A stretch of 64,000 bases of DNA from Pedobacter sp. SYSU D00535 (GTDB lineage Bacteria > Bacteroidota > Bacteroidia > Sphingobacteriales > Sphingobacteriaceae), in the NCBI RefSeq assembly GCF_017355855.1, contig NZ_JAFEWD010000015.1, positions 22,003-86,002 on the forward strand. The letters are read 5' to 3'. The notes below the pieces were generated by a model. It saw only the letters and a list, made by a program, of their open reading frames with translations, was not told where the DNA came from and made no database searches. The translations under genes and the position numbers were made by a program. Shown in pieces: positions 43,726 to 53,400 of this stretch (within the stretch, counting starts at the first letter, position 1; the number at the start of each line of letters is the position of its first letter).

Positions 43726-44085
43726 ATGGATTACCGACCACTAATTTATTCACTGAAAGACATCACTCCTCAGGAATTTCAGTTCTTACAAAAAATCATG
43801 GAAAGCATGACCGAGGCACAGGCAAGGGAGTTTATCATGTTTTACTCTGGTAAGCGAAAAACCCCTTCCGAAATATTACTTTTGACCTTAATCGGTTTTC
43901 TGGGAGTGGCAGGGATAGAGAGGTTTGTGATAGGCCAAATAGGCATGGGTATACTCTATCTATTAACCGGGGGACTTTGCTTGATTGGTACAATTGTAGA
44001 TGCCATAAATCATAAAAGTCTTGCACGGGAAAACAACGAAAAGGCAGCCCTGGAAAGTGCAGGTATGGTGAGACGAATGTTGTAA
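43726..44085 (+). CDS. TM2 domain protein
   Basis: A 119-residue protein with a soluble N-terminal part (about 1-45: LKDITPQEFQFLQKIMESM). The TM2 domain follows: GFLGVAGIERFVIGQIGMGI and LLTGGLCLIGTIVDAINH, with two helices and a Gly-x-x-Arg/Phe-like link. TM2 proteins occur widely with unknown function. It lies 10 bases after the DUF2752 gene and 2 bases before the DUF2905 gene. Confidence 0.9.
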   Translation: MDYRPLIYSLKDITPQEFQFLQKIMESMTEAQAREFIMFYSGKRKTPSEILLLTLIGFLGVAGIERFVIGQIGMGILYLLTGGLCLIGTIVDAINHKSLARENNEKAALESAGMVRRML

Positions 44086-44087
44086 CA

Positions 44088-44312
44088 ATGAACAGTGAGA
44101 TAGGCAAATGGTTAATTGTGGCAGGTGGCCTGATTCTCTTTGCAGGCCTCGTCGTGTATTTCTTCCACAACAAATTGCATTGGATTGGTAATCTGCCGGG
44201 AGACATCAGGATAGAACGTAATAATTTTAAGTTCTATTTCCCGATTACGACCATGATACTCGTCAGCCTGTTAATAAATCTTGTGCTAAAGATCGTCCGA
44301 TGGTTTAACTAA
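44088..44312 (+). CDS. DUF2905 domain membrane protein
   Basis: A 74-residue protein with two membrane helices. The link between them, HWIGNLPGDIRIERNNFKFY, is the hallmark of the DUF2905 family. Function unknown. Closely packed within the small-membrane-protein run; the next gene begins 16 bases downstream with GTG. Confidence 0.9.
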   Translation: MNSEIGKWLIVAGGLILFAGLVVYFFHNKLHWIGNLPGDIRIERNNFKFYFPITTMILVSLLINLVLKIVRWFN

Positions 44313-44328
44313 TTATTACTTTTGCGGG

Positions 44329-44796
44329 GTGATACCACAAGATCCACAAGTTCTATATTCCCTGGGAATCGCGGCATTAATTAGCCTGATTCTAACTTTT
44401 TTCTTCTGTTTAAACCTTTCGCGAACATTGAAGCTGGTTAAACCTGAAAACAGAGCATTACAACCGTCTTTAATTTGGTTTCTGTTAATACCGCTCGTTA
44501 ATATTTTTCTTAACTTTCTAGTAGTAAAGGGGATGTCAAAATCTCTTTCGGATGAACTCGAGGACAGGGAATACGAGGTGGAAGAGAAGCCTGCTTATCA
44601 GGCAGGGATGAGCTACGCAATTGTATCATGTCTTGCTATTATACCATCGCTTTTACCCCTACCATCATCTTTTGCCGCTGTCGCCGCCGTTATCGGCCTG
44701 CTGCAAATCATTTTCTTTATCCAATATTGGGCTAAAATCAGCTGGTTTAAAAATGTGTTAAGGAATGATTTGGTGGATACCACTGATGAAGAATAG
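44329..44796 (+). CDS. Hydrophobic membrane protein, unknown family
   Basis: A 155-residue protein with four predicted helices (about 10-28, 45-65, 95-112 and 116-135) and an acidic stretch between the second and third (DELEDREYEVEEKPA). I do not recognise the family. The start is GTG at 44329 (GTGATACCACAA). It sits in the same operon-like run, 9 bases before the Nif3-like gene. Confidence 0.75.
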   Translation: MIPQDPQVLYSLGIAALISLILTFFFCLNLSRTLKLVKPENRALQPSLIWFLLIPLVNIFLNFLVVKGMSKSLSDELEDREYEVEEKPAYQAGMSYAIVSCLAIIPSLLPLPSSFAAVAAVIGLLQIIFFIQYWAKISWFKNVLRNDLVDTTDEE

Positions 44797-44805
44797 GCAG
44801 AACAG

Positions 44806-45903
44806 ATGAAGCTACAGGAATTGATCTCCTATCTTGAAAAAATCGCACCATCCTCTTATCAGGAAGATTATGATAATTCTGGATTAATTGTGGGCGAGAT
44901 GAGCCAGGAGGTTAATGGCGCCATCATCTCCTTGGATTGTACAGAGGCGGTTGTTGATGAAGCGATAGCAAATGGAGTAAATCTGATCATATCTCATCAT
45001 CCGATCGTTTTTAAGGGATTAAAAAAGTTCAACAGGAAAAGTTATGTAGAGCGGGTGGTGATGAAGGCTATAAAGCATGACATTGCGCTTTATGCCATTC
45101 ATACTAATTTCGATCATGTACTTGCAGGAGTGAATTCTAAGATATGCGAGAAACTTGGGATTAAAAATCCTTCTATCCTCTCGCCTAAGACAGGTATTCT
45201 TAAAAAACTCGTCACTTATTGTCCCGTAGAATTTGCAGATAGGGTTAGAGAAGCTTTGTTCTCAGCTGGAGCAGGTAAAATTGGAAGGTACTCGGAATGT
45301 AGTTATAATACAGACGGCTTTGGGACTTTTAAAGCAGGGGAAGGCACAAATGCTTTTGTCGGAGAAGTTGGAGAACTTCACAAAGAAGCTGAAGTACGGA
45401 TCGAAACTGTTTATCCCGTAGAGAATGAACGGAAACTGGTACTCGCTCTGCTTACTGCCCATCCTTATGAGGAGGTAGCCTATGATCTATATCCGCTGAC
45501 AAATGCTTTCACCGACGTAGGGTCAGGCATGGTGGGCGATCTGCAGCAAGAAATTGAGGAGTTGGATTTTCTTCATTTTGTAAAGGACCAGCTGGGGGCA
45601 AAAGTTATCAGGCATACGGAGTTACTTGGGAAAAAGGTGAAGCGCGTGGCAGTGTGTGGAGGATCCGGAGGATTCCTGCTCGGAAAGGCGATAGGTGCCG
45701 GAGCAGACGTTTTTATCACTGCTGACTATAAGTACCATGAGTTTTTCGATGCGGAGAAAAAAATAATCATCGCAGATGTGGGACATTTTGAAAGTGAGCA
45801 GTTTACGCAGGAATTATTGTTTGACATTCTTACAAAAAAATTTCCTAACTTTGCCCTCCGTTTAACAGAAAAAAATACAAACCCAATAAATTATTTAATT
45901 TAA
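44806..45903 (+). CDS. Nif3-like dinuclear metal centre protein (YqfO type)
   Basis: A 365-residue protein with the two Nif3 halves and an inserted PII-like domain of about 100 residues (about 130-235), as in the YqfO subgroup. Metal ligands are in NLIISHHPIVFKGLK and YAIHTNFDHVLAGVN in the first half, and IIADVGHFESEQF in the second. The family is sometimes named GTP cyclohydrolase I type 2, but that role is doubtful. Its TAA stop overlaps the ATG of the zinc-ribbon gene (TAATG), a pairing often seen in Bacteroidota. Confidence 0.92.
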   Translation: MKLQELISYLEKIAPSSYQEDYDNSGLIVGEMSQEVNGAIISLDCTEAVVDEAIANGVNLIISHHPIVFKGLKKFNRKSYVERVVMKAIKHDIALYAIHTNFDHVLAGVNSKICEKLGIKNPSILSPKTGILKKLVTYCPVEFADRVREALFSAGAGKIGRYSECSYNTDGFGTFKAGEGTNAFVGEVGELHKEAEVRIETVYPVENERKLVLALLTAHPYEEVAYDLYPLTNAFTDVGSGMVGDLQQEIEELDFLHFVKDQLGAKVIRHTELLGKKVKRVAVCGGSGGFLLGKAIGAGADVFITADYKYHEFFDAEKKIIIADVGHFESEQFTQELLFDILTKKFPNFALRLTEKNTNPINYLI

Positions 45904-46649
45904 TGGAACAAACCGTAGAACAGAAGCTGAGTGCTTTATACGCCCTTCAGAATATTCATACTAAAATCGATAAAATCAGACAGGTACGTGGAGAGCTTCC
46001 AATGGAAGTAGCTGATTTAGAAGATGAAGTAGCGGGGCTTCAAACCCGTATAAATAAAATAAAAGCTGAACTTGACGACCTTGAAGATTCTATCGTTACA
46101 AGGAAAAACATGATCAAAGAGGCTCAAGCGGCGATCAAGAAATACGAGACTCAGCTGAACGATGTGAAGAACAATCGTGAGTACGACGCTATTTCTAAAG
46201 AGATTGAAATTCAAGGTCTGGAGATTCAGGTTTGTGAAAAGAAAATCAGAGAGCACGGTTTCGAAATCACCAATAAAACCCAGGTGTACGAAAAAGCGAT
46301 GGCAGATTTGGAAGATCGCAAAAAAGATTTAGAAGTAAAAAGAGCTGAGTTAGATACTATTACTTCTGAAACACAGAAGGAAGAAGACGAGTTGGTAGAG
46401 AAAGCAAAACAGGCAGAAACTACTATCGACGAGCGCCTACTTACTGCGTACAACCGCCTGCGCCAGAATTCGAAGAATGGCTTGGCAGTTGTTACGATTC
46501 AGCGGGATTCATGTTCAGGTTGTTTCAATCAGATTCCTCCTCAGCGCCAGCTGGATATCCGTCAGCACAAGAAAGTCATCGTGTGTGAGCATTGCGGAAG
46601 AATCCTTGTTGATGAGGCTTTATCGGTCGAAAATCAAGAAACAGTTTAG
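45903..46649 (+). CDS. Coiled-coil zinc-ribbon protein (zf-RING_7)
   Basis: A 248-residue protein. Residues 1-180 form a long antiparallel coiled coil (for example LQTRINKIKAELDDLEDS). A C4 zinc ribbon follows with CSGCFNQIPPQ and CEHCGRILV, that is two CxxC pairs. Such proteins are conserved next to nif3-like genes and are thought to bind nucleic acid or proteins; the precise role is open. It ends the run that begins at 43014 and is followed by a terminator. Confidence 0.92.
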   Translation: MEQTVEQKLSALYALQNIHTKIDKIRQVRGELPMEVADLEDEVAGLQTRINKIKAELDDLEDSIVTRKNMIKEAQAAIKKYETQLNDVKNNREYDAISKEIEIQGLEIQVCEKKIREHGFEITNKTQVYEKAMADLEDRKKDLEVKRAELDTITSETQKEEDELVEKAKQAETTIDERLLTAYNRLRQNSKNGLAVVTIQRDSCSGCFNQIPPQRQLDIRQHKKVIVCEHCGRILVDEALSVENQETV

Positions 46650-46669
46650 GAGCAAATGATACTTTTGGG

Positions 46670-46700
46670 AAAGCGGCTTTTTAACAGAGCCGCTTTTCTT
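46670..46700 (+). terminator. Intrinsic terminator after the zinc-ribbon gene
   Basis: A 9-bp perfect stem AAAGCGGCT (46670-46678) with AGCCGCTTT (46688-46696) and a 9-base loop, followed by TCTTG. It is convergent with the radical SAM gene ending at 46703 and may serve both. Confidence 0.8.
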
Positions 46701-46702
46701 GT

Positions 46703-47773
46703 TTAAAAAATGTTCAGTTGTTTTCCTCCTGCAGGCATAAAGTGGTCGGTGGAAAGCGGGGGCATACTTCTGCCTTTCAAAAACCGGTTTACCGAAATGT
46801 TGAAAAGTTGATGGATACTTTCCGCGATCTTTCCATCTCCTCGTATTCTTTTCCCAATCCTGCTGTCGTTTAGGGAACCTCCATGGCAATCAGCTATTCG
46901 GTTCAATACCTTTTCCGCACGGTCGGGGTAAGCTTTATGTATCCAGTCAGAAAAAATTTCACCAATAGCCCCATTGAGTCTGATAATAGTAAATATGGCT
47001 GAAGAAACTCCTTCATCTGCGGCTGCTTTTATTAGCGCAGGAATTTCTTCGCTGTTCAATCCTGGTACAATAGGTGCCATCATCAATCTCACGGGAATAT
47101 TTTCAGATGCTAGTTTATTGATTAGCATCAGTCTGCTTTTGGCCGTCACCGTTCTAGGCTCCATTTTTTGTCGCAGATTTTCATTCAGTGAATTGATGGT
47201 AACCGTTACATGCACCAGATTCAGGGCAGCCAGCTCTCTGATTAGATCGATATCCCTCCAAACGAGATTATTTTTGCTGATGATACTTACCGGATGTTTG
47301 TATTTAAGAAATACTTCCAGCAAGGACCTGGTAATCTTCAACTTTCGCTCGATGGGTTGGTAGCAATCTGTATTGCCCGACATCATAATGGGAACCGGAA
47401 CATAATTAGGCTTGTTGAACTGCTGTTCCAGCAGCTTCGCTGCGTTCCGTTTCACAACTATTTTCCGCTCAAAATCTAGTCCCGCACTAAATCCCCAATA
47501 CTCATGGATGTTCCGAGCATAGCAGTATAAGCACCCGTGCTCGCATCCCTGGTATGGATTTATAGAGTAGAGAAAGGATATATCCGGACTTTCTGCTACG
47601 CTTATAATGCTTTTTGCATCTTCTTCAAAGAATTGGGTAGGGGTATTCTCATGATATTCCTCGTCTAAACCCTCAATATGCTCCGTGATATATTTATTTT
47701 TCTGGAACCTATTGTGAGTATTTACCTGCGCCCCTCTACCCTTGAAATATTCTTTATTCTCTTCATACGGCAT
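46703..47773 (-). CDS. PA0069-family radical SAM protein
   Basis: A 356-residue radical SAM enzyme. The [4Fe-4S] motif is YQGCEHGCLYCYARNIHEYW (CxxxCxxC), followed by GNTDCYQPIERKLKITRS and the barrel strands VTVTINSLN and PVRLMMAPIVPGLN. The length and order agree with the PA0069/SplB-like group, whose reaction is not established. The N-terminus (RGAQVNTHNRF, YHENTPTQFFEEDAKSI) is typical of that group. Single gene, preceded by a 77-base gap. Confidence 0.92.
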   Translation of the reverse strand: MPYEENKEYFKGRGAQVNTHNRFQKNKYITEHIEGLDEEYHENTPTQFFEEDAKSIISVAESPDISFLYSINPYQGCEHGCLYCYARNIHEYWGFSAGLDFERKIVVKRNAAKLLEQQFNKPNYVPVPIMMSGNTDCYQPIERKLKITRSLLEVFLKYKHPVSIISKNNLVWRDIDLIRELAALNLVHVTVTINSLNENLRQKMEPRTVTAKSRLMLINKLASENIPVRLMMAPIVPGLNSEEIPALIKAAADEGVSSAIFTIIRLNGAIGEIFSDWIHKAYPDRAEKVLNRIADCHGGSLNDSRIGKRIRGDGKIAESIHQLFNISVNRFLKGRSMPPLSTDHFMPAGGKQLNIF

Positions 47774-47850
47774 TCAACAAAAATGCTAAAATATTTAGTA
47801 TTTCGCAGAAGGTTTATTTATTATTTTAGAAGAAAGCTCAGCATATAGAG

Positions 47851-49449
47851 CTATTTATCTGTCTTCTTTCTGTATAGGCTGTCGTCAACGCATTTCAGAC
47901 CTTCTTCCGTCATCAACCACTCGCTTGGTGTTTTCCAGTCGCTATCTTCTGGTTGACAGTACCACAAATGATAGTTTTCCAGATGCCTGCTTAAAGTGCC
48001 GTCAATGATTAGACGGGTGTTTACAGGAATTTTTAGGGTGACGTTAACGTCCTGCGCCCGATAAAGCCCTTTTCCATTAAGGTGTAAGTACTTGTCAAAT
48101 AGAATAGTTGAATCTTTTTGGATGAAATTATAGCTCGTTCTTTGTGCCGCTTGTAGAGCCGCTTTAAAGGTTCGTCCTCTTGCCGAAAACTCTTTTACAA
48201 TTTTCGTTTCGGCATTTTCACTTTTCTCGATAAAGAGGTTAAATTCCTGCATCTCATCAAACTCGTCGCCATAATCGTCGTTCAAAATTCTACCGCGAAA
48301 TCTTTCTGAGTTCAGATTCAGCTTCAAGCTGTCGTCCTTGCTCAGTGGTTTTTGTGGATTAAGCTTAAGATACAGTGCAGGGTAGTTAATTAATCCCGCG
48401 TCCAGCTCAATTTTCGCGTCCTCTTTAAACTCAGCTGCAACTTTGGATCCGTAGTAAACCCCTGTTGCTAGTCCCGTTAGCCACAGGATAAGCATTGCGA
48501 AGGATCCCGTTCTGGTAACGATTCTTCTGTTGAAGATAACGCGAATCGCAAAGAGGATCAGTGCTATCAGTGGAATAAATAAGAGTAGAAATGCACTTAA
48601 ATAAATGGGCGACCGGTATTCGTAATTGATGGCACTGATTGGAAATGCATTGAGTTCGGCCGAATTCCAAAACCCGATGGCAAAAAGCAGACCGCAGATT
48701 AGCCCTAGTAAAACAATTACGCCAATCACGATCACGAGTACGCCAATGGCTTTTACCAGGCCTTTAAAAAAGCGGACAACAAAGGCAAGAAGCTCGTCTA
48801 TGCCATTAGAGAGTGAGTCTCCAGTCCTGCTGGCTCCCGGACTGATAGTGTTAAAACCCCTATTCAGGTTATCCTGAAGTGACCCGATTTCTTCATCGAA
48901 ACTTTTCTTAAAACTTTGTAAGGTAATAGGCTCTCCTCTCATCGCTATTTTATCCTGACGAGTGAGTGCTTTTGGTAATACCAGCCATAGAATAATATAG
49001 ATAGGAAGTGCGACGCCCACAGTAAGTGTAAGGAGTACAGTTACCAAACGAATCCACTTAGCCTCAATGTCGAAATAGTAGCCGAGACCTGAGCAGACTC
49101 CAGCCACTAATTTATCATCAGTATCCCGGAAAAGTTTCCTTTCCGTTCTGTACGAGTCGGTATTTAGCGGATTTTCTTCTTCAGGCAGTTCAAAATCCTT
49201 AACGGATCCCATCGCTGCTATCACCTCCTGGATGTCTATCATTTCTAACACCTGCTTTTTCTGTTCAGCAAGCCGTTCATTGAACATTTCTGCCAGCCGG
49301 TTTTCAATGTCCGTTACAATCTCCAGACTGTCAGTTGTGTAGGCAAAATGTCTTTTTACCTCCGTCATGTAGGATCGAAGGATTTCGTAGGCTTCTTCTT
49401 CTATATGGAATACAAGGCCATTTATATTGATGATAATCGTTTTATTCAT
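47851..49449 (-). CDS. PspC domain membrane protein
   Basis: A 532-residue protein. An N-terminal domain of about 100 residues (IININGLVFHIEEEAYEILR) is followed by a PspC domain (KLFRDTDDKLVAGVCSGLGY, then helix TVLLTLTVGVALPIYIILWLV, about 105-170). Three more membrane helices occur at about 225-255, 280-305 and 315-335, with a large C-terminal region at about 340-530 that is mostly beta. PspC proteins sense envelope stress in enterobacteria. The PadR-type regulator gene lies 11 bases upstream on the same strand, a common Bacteroidota pairing, so the two are one unit. Confidence 0.92.
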   Translation of the reverse strand: MNKTIIININGLVFHIEEEAYEILRSYMTEVKRHFAYTTDSLEIVTDIENRLAEMFNERLAEQKKQVLEMIDIQEVIAAMGSVKDFELPEEENPLNTDSYRTERKLFRDTDDKLVAGVCSGLGYYFDIEAKWIRLVTVLLTLTVGVALPIYIILWLVLPKALTRQDKIAMRGEPITLQSFKKSFDEEIGSLQDNLNRGFNTISPGASRTGDSLSNGIDELLAFVVRFFKGLVKAIGVLVIVIGVIVLLGLICGLLFAIGFWNSAELNAFPISAINYEYRSPIYLSAFLLLFIPLIALILFAIRVIFNRRIVTRTGSFAMLILWLTGLATGVYYGSKVAAEFKEDAKIELDAGLINYPALYLKLNPQKPLSKDDSLKLNLNSERFRGRILNDDYGDEFDEMQEFNLFIEKSENAETKIVKEFSARGRTFKAALQAAQRTSYNFIQKDSTILFDKYLHLNGKGLYRAQDVNVTLKIPVNTRLIIDGTLSRHLENYHLWYCQPEDSDWKTPSEWLMTEEGLKCVDDSLYRKKTDK

Positions 49450-49460
49450 GATGTTTCGTT

Positions 49461-49805
49461 CTACGGGTTTTCGATATTTCTTCCGGCGATGGAGGTGTTT
49501 ACAGCATAGACTAATTCCGTCCAGGTTACGTCGAGTTGCTTAAGTACTTCCTTTCCTGCAGCGGTTAGGGTGTAGTATTTCCTGGGAGGCCCGGAGGTTG
49601 ATTCAATCCAATTGTAGCTGAGTAGCCCATTGTTCTTCAACCGGGTAAGCAGGGGATACAAAGTCCCTTCTACTACCAGTAGCTGTGCCGTCTTCAACTC
49701 ATTGATAATATCCGAGGCATAAATTTCTCCCCTGGAAATAATCGAGAGGATACAGTATTCGAGTATCCCCTTCCTCATTTGCGTCTGGGTGTTTTCTACT
49801 ATCAT
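49461..49805 (-). CDS. PadR-family transcriptional regulator
   Basis: A 114-residue winged-helix regulator: ILEYCILSIISRGEIYASDI, then ELKTAQLLVVEGTLYPLLTRLKNNGLL and SGPPRKYYTLTAAGKEVL, the standard PadR recognition helix and wing. It lacks the long C-terminal PadR extension, so it belongs to the small group. It probably controls its own operon with the PspC-domain gene 11 bases downstream. Confidence 0.94.
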   Translation of the reverse strand: MIVENTQTQMRKGILEYCILSIISRGEIYASDIINELKTAQLLVVEGTLYPLLTRLKNNGLLSYNWIESTSGPPRKYYTLTAAGKEVLKQLDVTWTELVYAVNTSIAGRNIENP

Positions 49806-50347
49806 AATACAAAGTTATAGGTTTAAGACTGTACTATGCAATACCAAGTACTATAAATTATCATTTTTACGGTATTTATAAAAAAGAGGCGGAATAATGA
49901 TGAAATAGATCATCGTCGGGGGAGCAAAATGAAAGAAAAAGAAATTTTGTGGAAAGTTTTGATATAATTGTTAATATCTTGATATTTACTCAATCATTAA
50001 TTTGAAGGAGGTATTTGTAGTTGAAGTTAGAAGGACAGCCAGTGTCTTGTTCTAGCGGTGTCTATCTTGTACAATGTAATCAGGAACAGGGGAAAGAGAA
50101 AGGTAGGTTTATCCACATTTGATAACAAATCAAATTGATAGTCTCATTCGGGAGTCTAGTTTATAAGGAGCAGATTATTTCTCAACACATTATCATTAGT
50201 ATTCCATATAGCAGGGTAAGCAAGTTTACCACTAACACCGCTTCCTTTTAAAACATTCCCATTTTCTAGTTGTTAAAATAGAAACAAATCAACACTTCAG
50301 TGATAATCAATTATCAACCGTAATTCGGCGTTTCATTGTCATGTTAA

Positions 50348-50363
50348 CGTGACTTAGATCACA
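50348..50363. promoter_or_regulatory. CRP/FNR-type binding site
   Basis: CGTGA-CTTAGA-TCACA matches the CRP consensus TGTGA-N6-TCACA at nine of ten positions. It is centred about 80 bases before the -33 box of the predicted susC promoter, an upstream-activator position. Binding is inferred. Confidence 0.45.
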
Positions 50364-50419
50364 AAAAGTTTATCAAACACAGGATTAATTTTATTTTTTT
50401 TAATTAAAATCTTTTTTTC

Positions 50420-50452
50420 TTGAAAAGTCTGTAAGATTTTTAACTATTTTTA
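50420..50452 (+). promoter_or_regulatory. Predicted susC promoter
   Basis: TTG at 50420-50422, a 22-base spacer, then TATTTTTA at 50445-50452 (one mismatch to TAnnTTTG at the last base). The start codon at 50479 lies 26 bases downstream. Confidence 0.55.
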
Positions 50453-50478
50453 GCCTAATCATTAATTTAATAAGAAGT

Positions 50479-53400
50479 ATGCGAAAACTTTTATCAAGTT
50501 TATCCGTCTTGTTGCTATTCATTGGAAATGTTTTAGCTCAAGAACGTACCATTACAGGTACGGTAACAGCTCAGGAAGATGGTTTGCCCCTTCCTGGAGT
50601 AAGTGTGAGAGTAAAGGGAACAGGTTCAGGTACCCAGACAGGCGCGAACGGTAATTTCAGTCTGCGTGCCTCCGGAGAAAACCCAGTTTTAGTATTCACC
50701 TACATTGGCTACACAACACAGGAAGTGAACGTAGGAACGCGGAGCACTGTTAATGTAACTTTAGTGTCCGATGCTCAGCAACTTGGGGAGGTAGTGGTGA
50801 CCGCTCTTGGTGTGTCTCGAGCGGAAAGATCTATCGGGTATTCAGTATCAGAAGTATCCGGAGAGGCTTTAGTAAGATCCGGAGAGCAGAATGTCATCCA
50901 AGGGCTCGCCGCCAAAGCATCTGGAGTTCAGGTCACTTCTTCAGCCGGAACTCCCGGCGCATCATCTAAAATAGTGTTACGGGGACCAGCTTCATTCTCG
51001 GGAGATAATCAGCCTCTGATAGTTATAGACGGGGTGCCGGTTAACAACGATGTGAACAATATCACAGCCGGAGACGACCCATACAACGGAAACCTCTATG
51101 GCGTGCAACTGTCTAACAGGGCTATTGACATCAATCCGGAAGATATCGAGTCTGTAAGTATTTTAAAAGGTCCTGCAGCTGCTGCCCTATATGGACAAGC
51201 GGCTGGAAATGGTGCGATTATCTACACAACAAAAAGAGGAAGGGCCCGCAACGGAGTTGGGATAACTTTTAGTAGTTCAGTAGAGTTTCAAAATGTGAAT
51301 AAACTGCCTGAACTGCAAAACAGGTACGGTCAGGGTGCCAGTGGAGCCTATACTAACGCTACTCCCAATAGTTGGGGGCCGGACTTACTAGCGGCAGGAA
51401 CTCCGATTTTTGACAATACTGATGCTTTCTTTAAAACGGGAACATCCTACAACAATAACATATCCTTAAATGGAGGAAACGAAAAGACTGCATTTAGAGT
51501 TTCTTTCGGAAGTACCAACATAAACGGTATTATTCCAAACTCAGGCTATGACCGATATACAGTTCGGTTAACTGGCGACTCGGAACTCAGTTCGAGAATC
51601 AAAGTAGGAGGAACAGTGAACTATACCAATTCATCTGCAACCCGCTCTCAAAATGGTTCTAACCTTGCCGGGGTAATGCTTCCCCTACTAAGGATGCCTA
51701 TTGGATTCGATATTAACAATTATCAGAATCCAGATGGAACTAATAATAATTACTTCGCCTCCTATGATAATCCCCTATTTTCTGCGTATAACAATCCATA
51801 CACCGATGAGACGGACCGGATATTTGGAAACATTTATGGGGATGCGAAGCTAAATAATACCTTCACTTTGTCTTTAAAGGTAGGATCGGATGCGTATGGA
51901 ACAGTTGGTAACCAAATTTACGCCTTTTCTTCCAGGGGTAACGATTATGGAGATGGTTCAGGGCAAATGAACAGAACAAATGTTTCCTTCCGAAATCTTT
52001 ACTCCGATCTACTGTTGAAATTTAACAAGAAGTTCGGAACCAGTCCATTCACTATTAGTGGTTTGGTAGGGGGTAACATCAACTACACTCAGTTCCAATC
52101 GTCTTTCCAACGCGGTAGGGACATTTCAATTCCAAACTTTTACAACTTCTCTAGTTTCAAGGAGCTCTATGTCAGCAATAATGACACTTATAGAAATAGC
52201 CAAGCGCTCCTTGCAGATGTTACTTTAGACTATGGAAACATTCTATTTTTAACACTTACAGGGCGTAACGAGTGGTCTACCACTTTTGGAAAAAATTCTA
52301 AGGGCTTTTTCTATCCCAAGGCTGACCTTTCCTATGTTTTTTCTCACTTGGTTAAAAATCAGGATATATTATCTTATGGAAAAGTACGTCTTGCCTATTC
52401 AAATGTCGGCATAGCGCCAGGTGTGTATGACGATAGAACCTATTTTACTACGCCTACTATTGCTGACGGAATGACGAACGGTTTCAGCTTCCCTTATATG
52501 GGGCAGAACGGTTACGCAATCTCAAATGTTATTAGTGGTTTCGGCTTAGTCCCAGAAAGAAATATTGGTCGGGAGGTTGGTTTGGAGCTAAAGTTTTTGA
52601 ATGGTAGAATTGGCTTAGATGCAACATACTATAATCAAACTTCAAGAGACCTATTAATTACTCAACCAGTTGCTTCTACCTCAGGCTTCGCCTATAAGTA
52701 CAACAACATTGGTAAAATAAGGAACACCGGAGTAGAATTGGGACTTAACGGAGACGTGTTTAAAGGAAAAGATTTTGCCTGGAACGCGGCGGTTAACTGG
52801 TCCACCAACGACAATGAAGTGCTAGAGTTGGCTCCCGGAGTTACTGAACTATCTGTAGGAAGCGGATTCTCTGACCCCCAGTCTTTTGCGATTGTTGGTA
52901 AGCCGTTCGGCGTGTTTTATATGGCTAAGTTTCAAAGAGACGCTCAAGGTAACCTTTTAATAAATCCAAGTTCCGGATTGCCTTTGAAAGAGGCAACACA
53001 AAGCGAAGTGGGTAGTCCATTGCCTGATTGGCTTATGAACATCAACAACTCATTCAGCTACAAGAACGTCTCCTTCTCATTTTTATGGGATATTAGGCAA
53101 GGAGGAGATATCTGGAATGGTACTTGGCAAAACCTAAATTTTAGGGGAAGAACTAAAGAATCTGAGGCAAGAGATCAGACCTATGTTATACCCGGCGTCT
53201 ACGCCAGCGGTGCGAATGCAGGTCAACCAAATACCACACAGCTTACGGGCTTCCAATATTACTCTAACTATCTCGGAGGAGGAGGTCAGTCTAATGAATT
53301 ATCGGTTCAGGACGGGTCTTGGATTCGCCTTCGGTCGATTAACTTGTCATACAGGTTCGATACTAGAAAAGTGCTTCCCAAATCTTCTATGCAGTATATC

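Larger units (their letters stand above)
49806..50478. other. Long regulatory gap between padR and susC
   Basis: 673 bases with no convincing gene on either strand. It holds the padR promoter at its left end, a lone perfect DnaA-box sequence (TTATCCACA, 50109-50117), a CRP-like palindrome (50348-50363) and the susC promoter (50420-50452). No hairpin terminator or tRNA is visible. The length suggests complex control of the susC gene or an undetected small RNA. Confidence 0.6.

Noticed and set aside
50109..50117. Perfect DnaA box (TTATCCACA) in the gap before susC as an alternative origin
   Set aside because: It is alone, not accompanied by parS sites, and the strand bias of genes does not change sign here (metG on the right and nadA/thiL on the left behave the same). 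Chance occurrence in 64 kb is likely.
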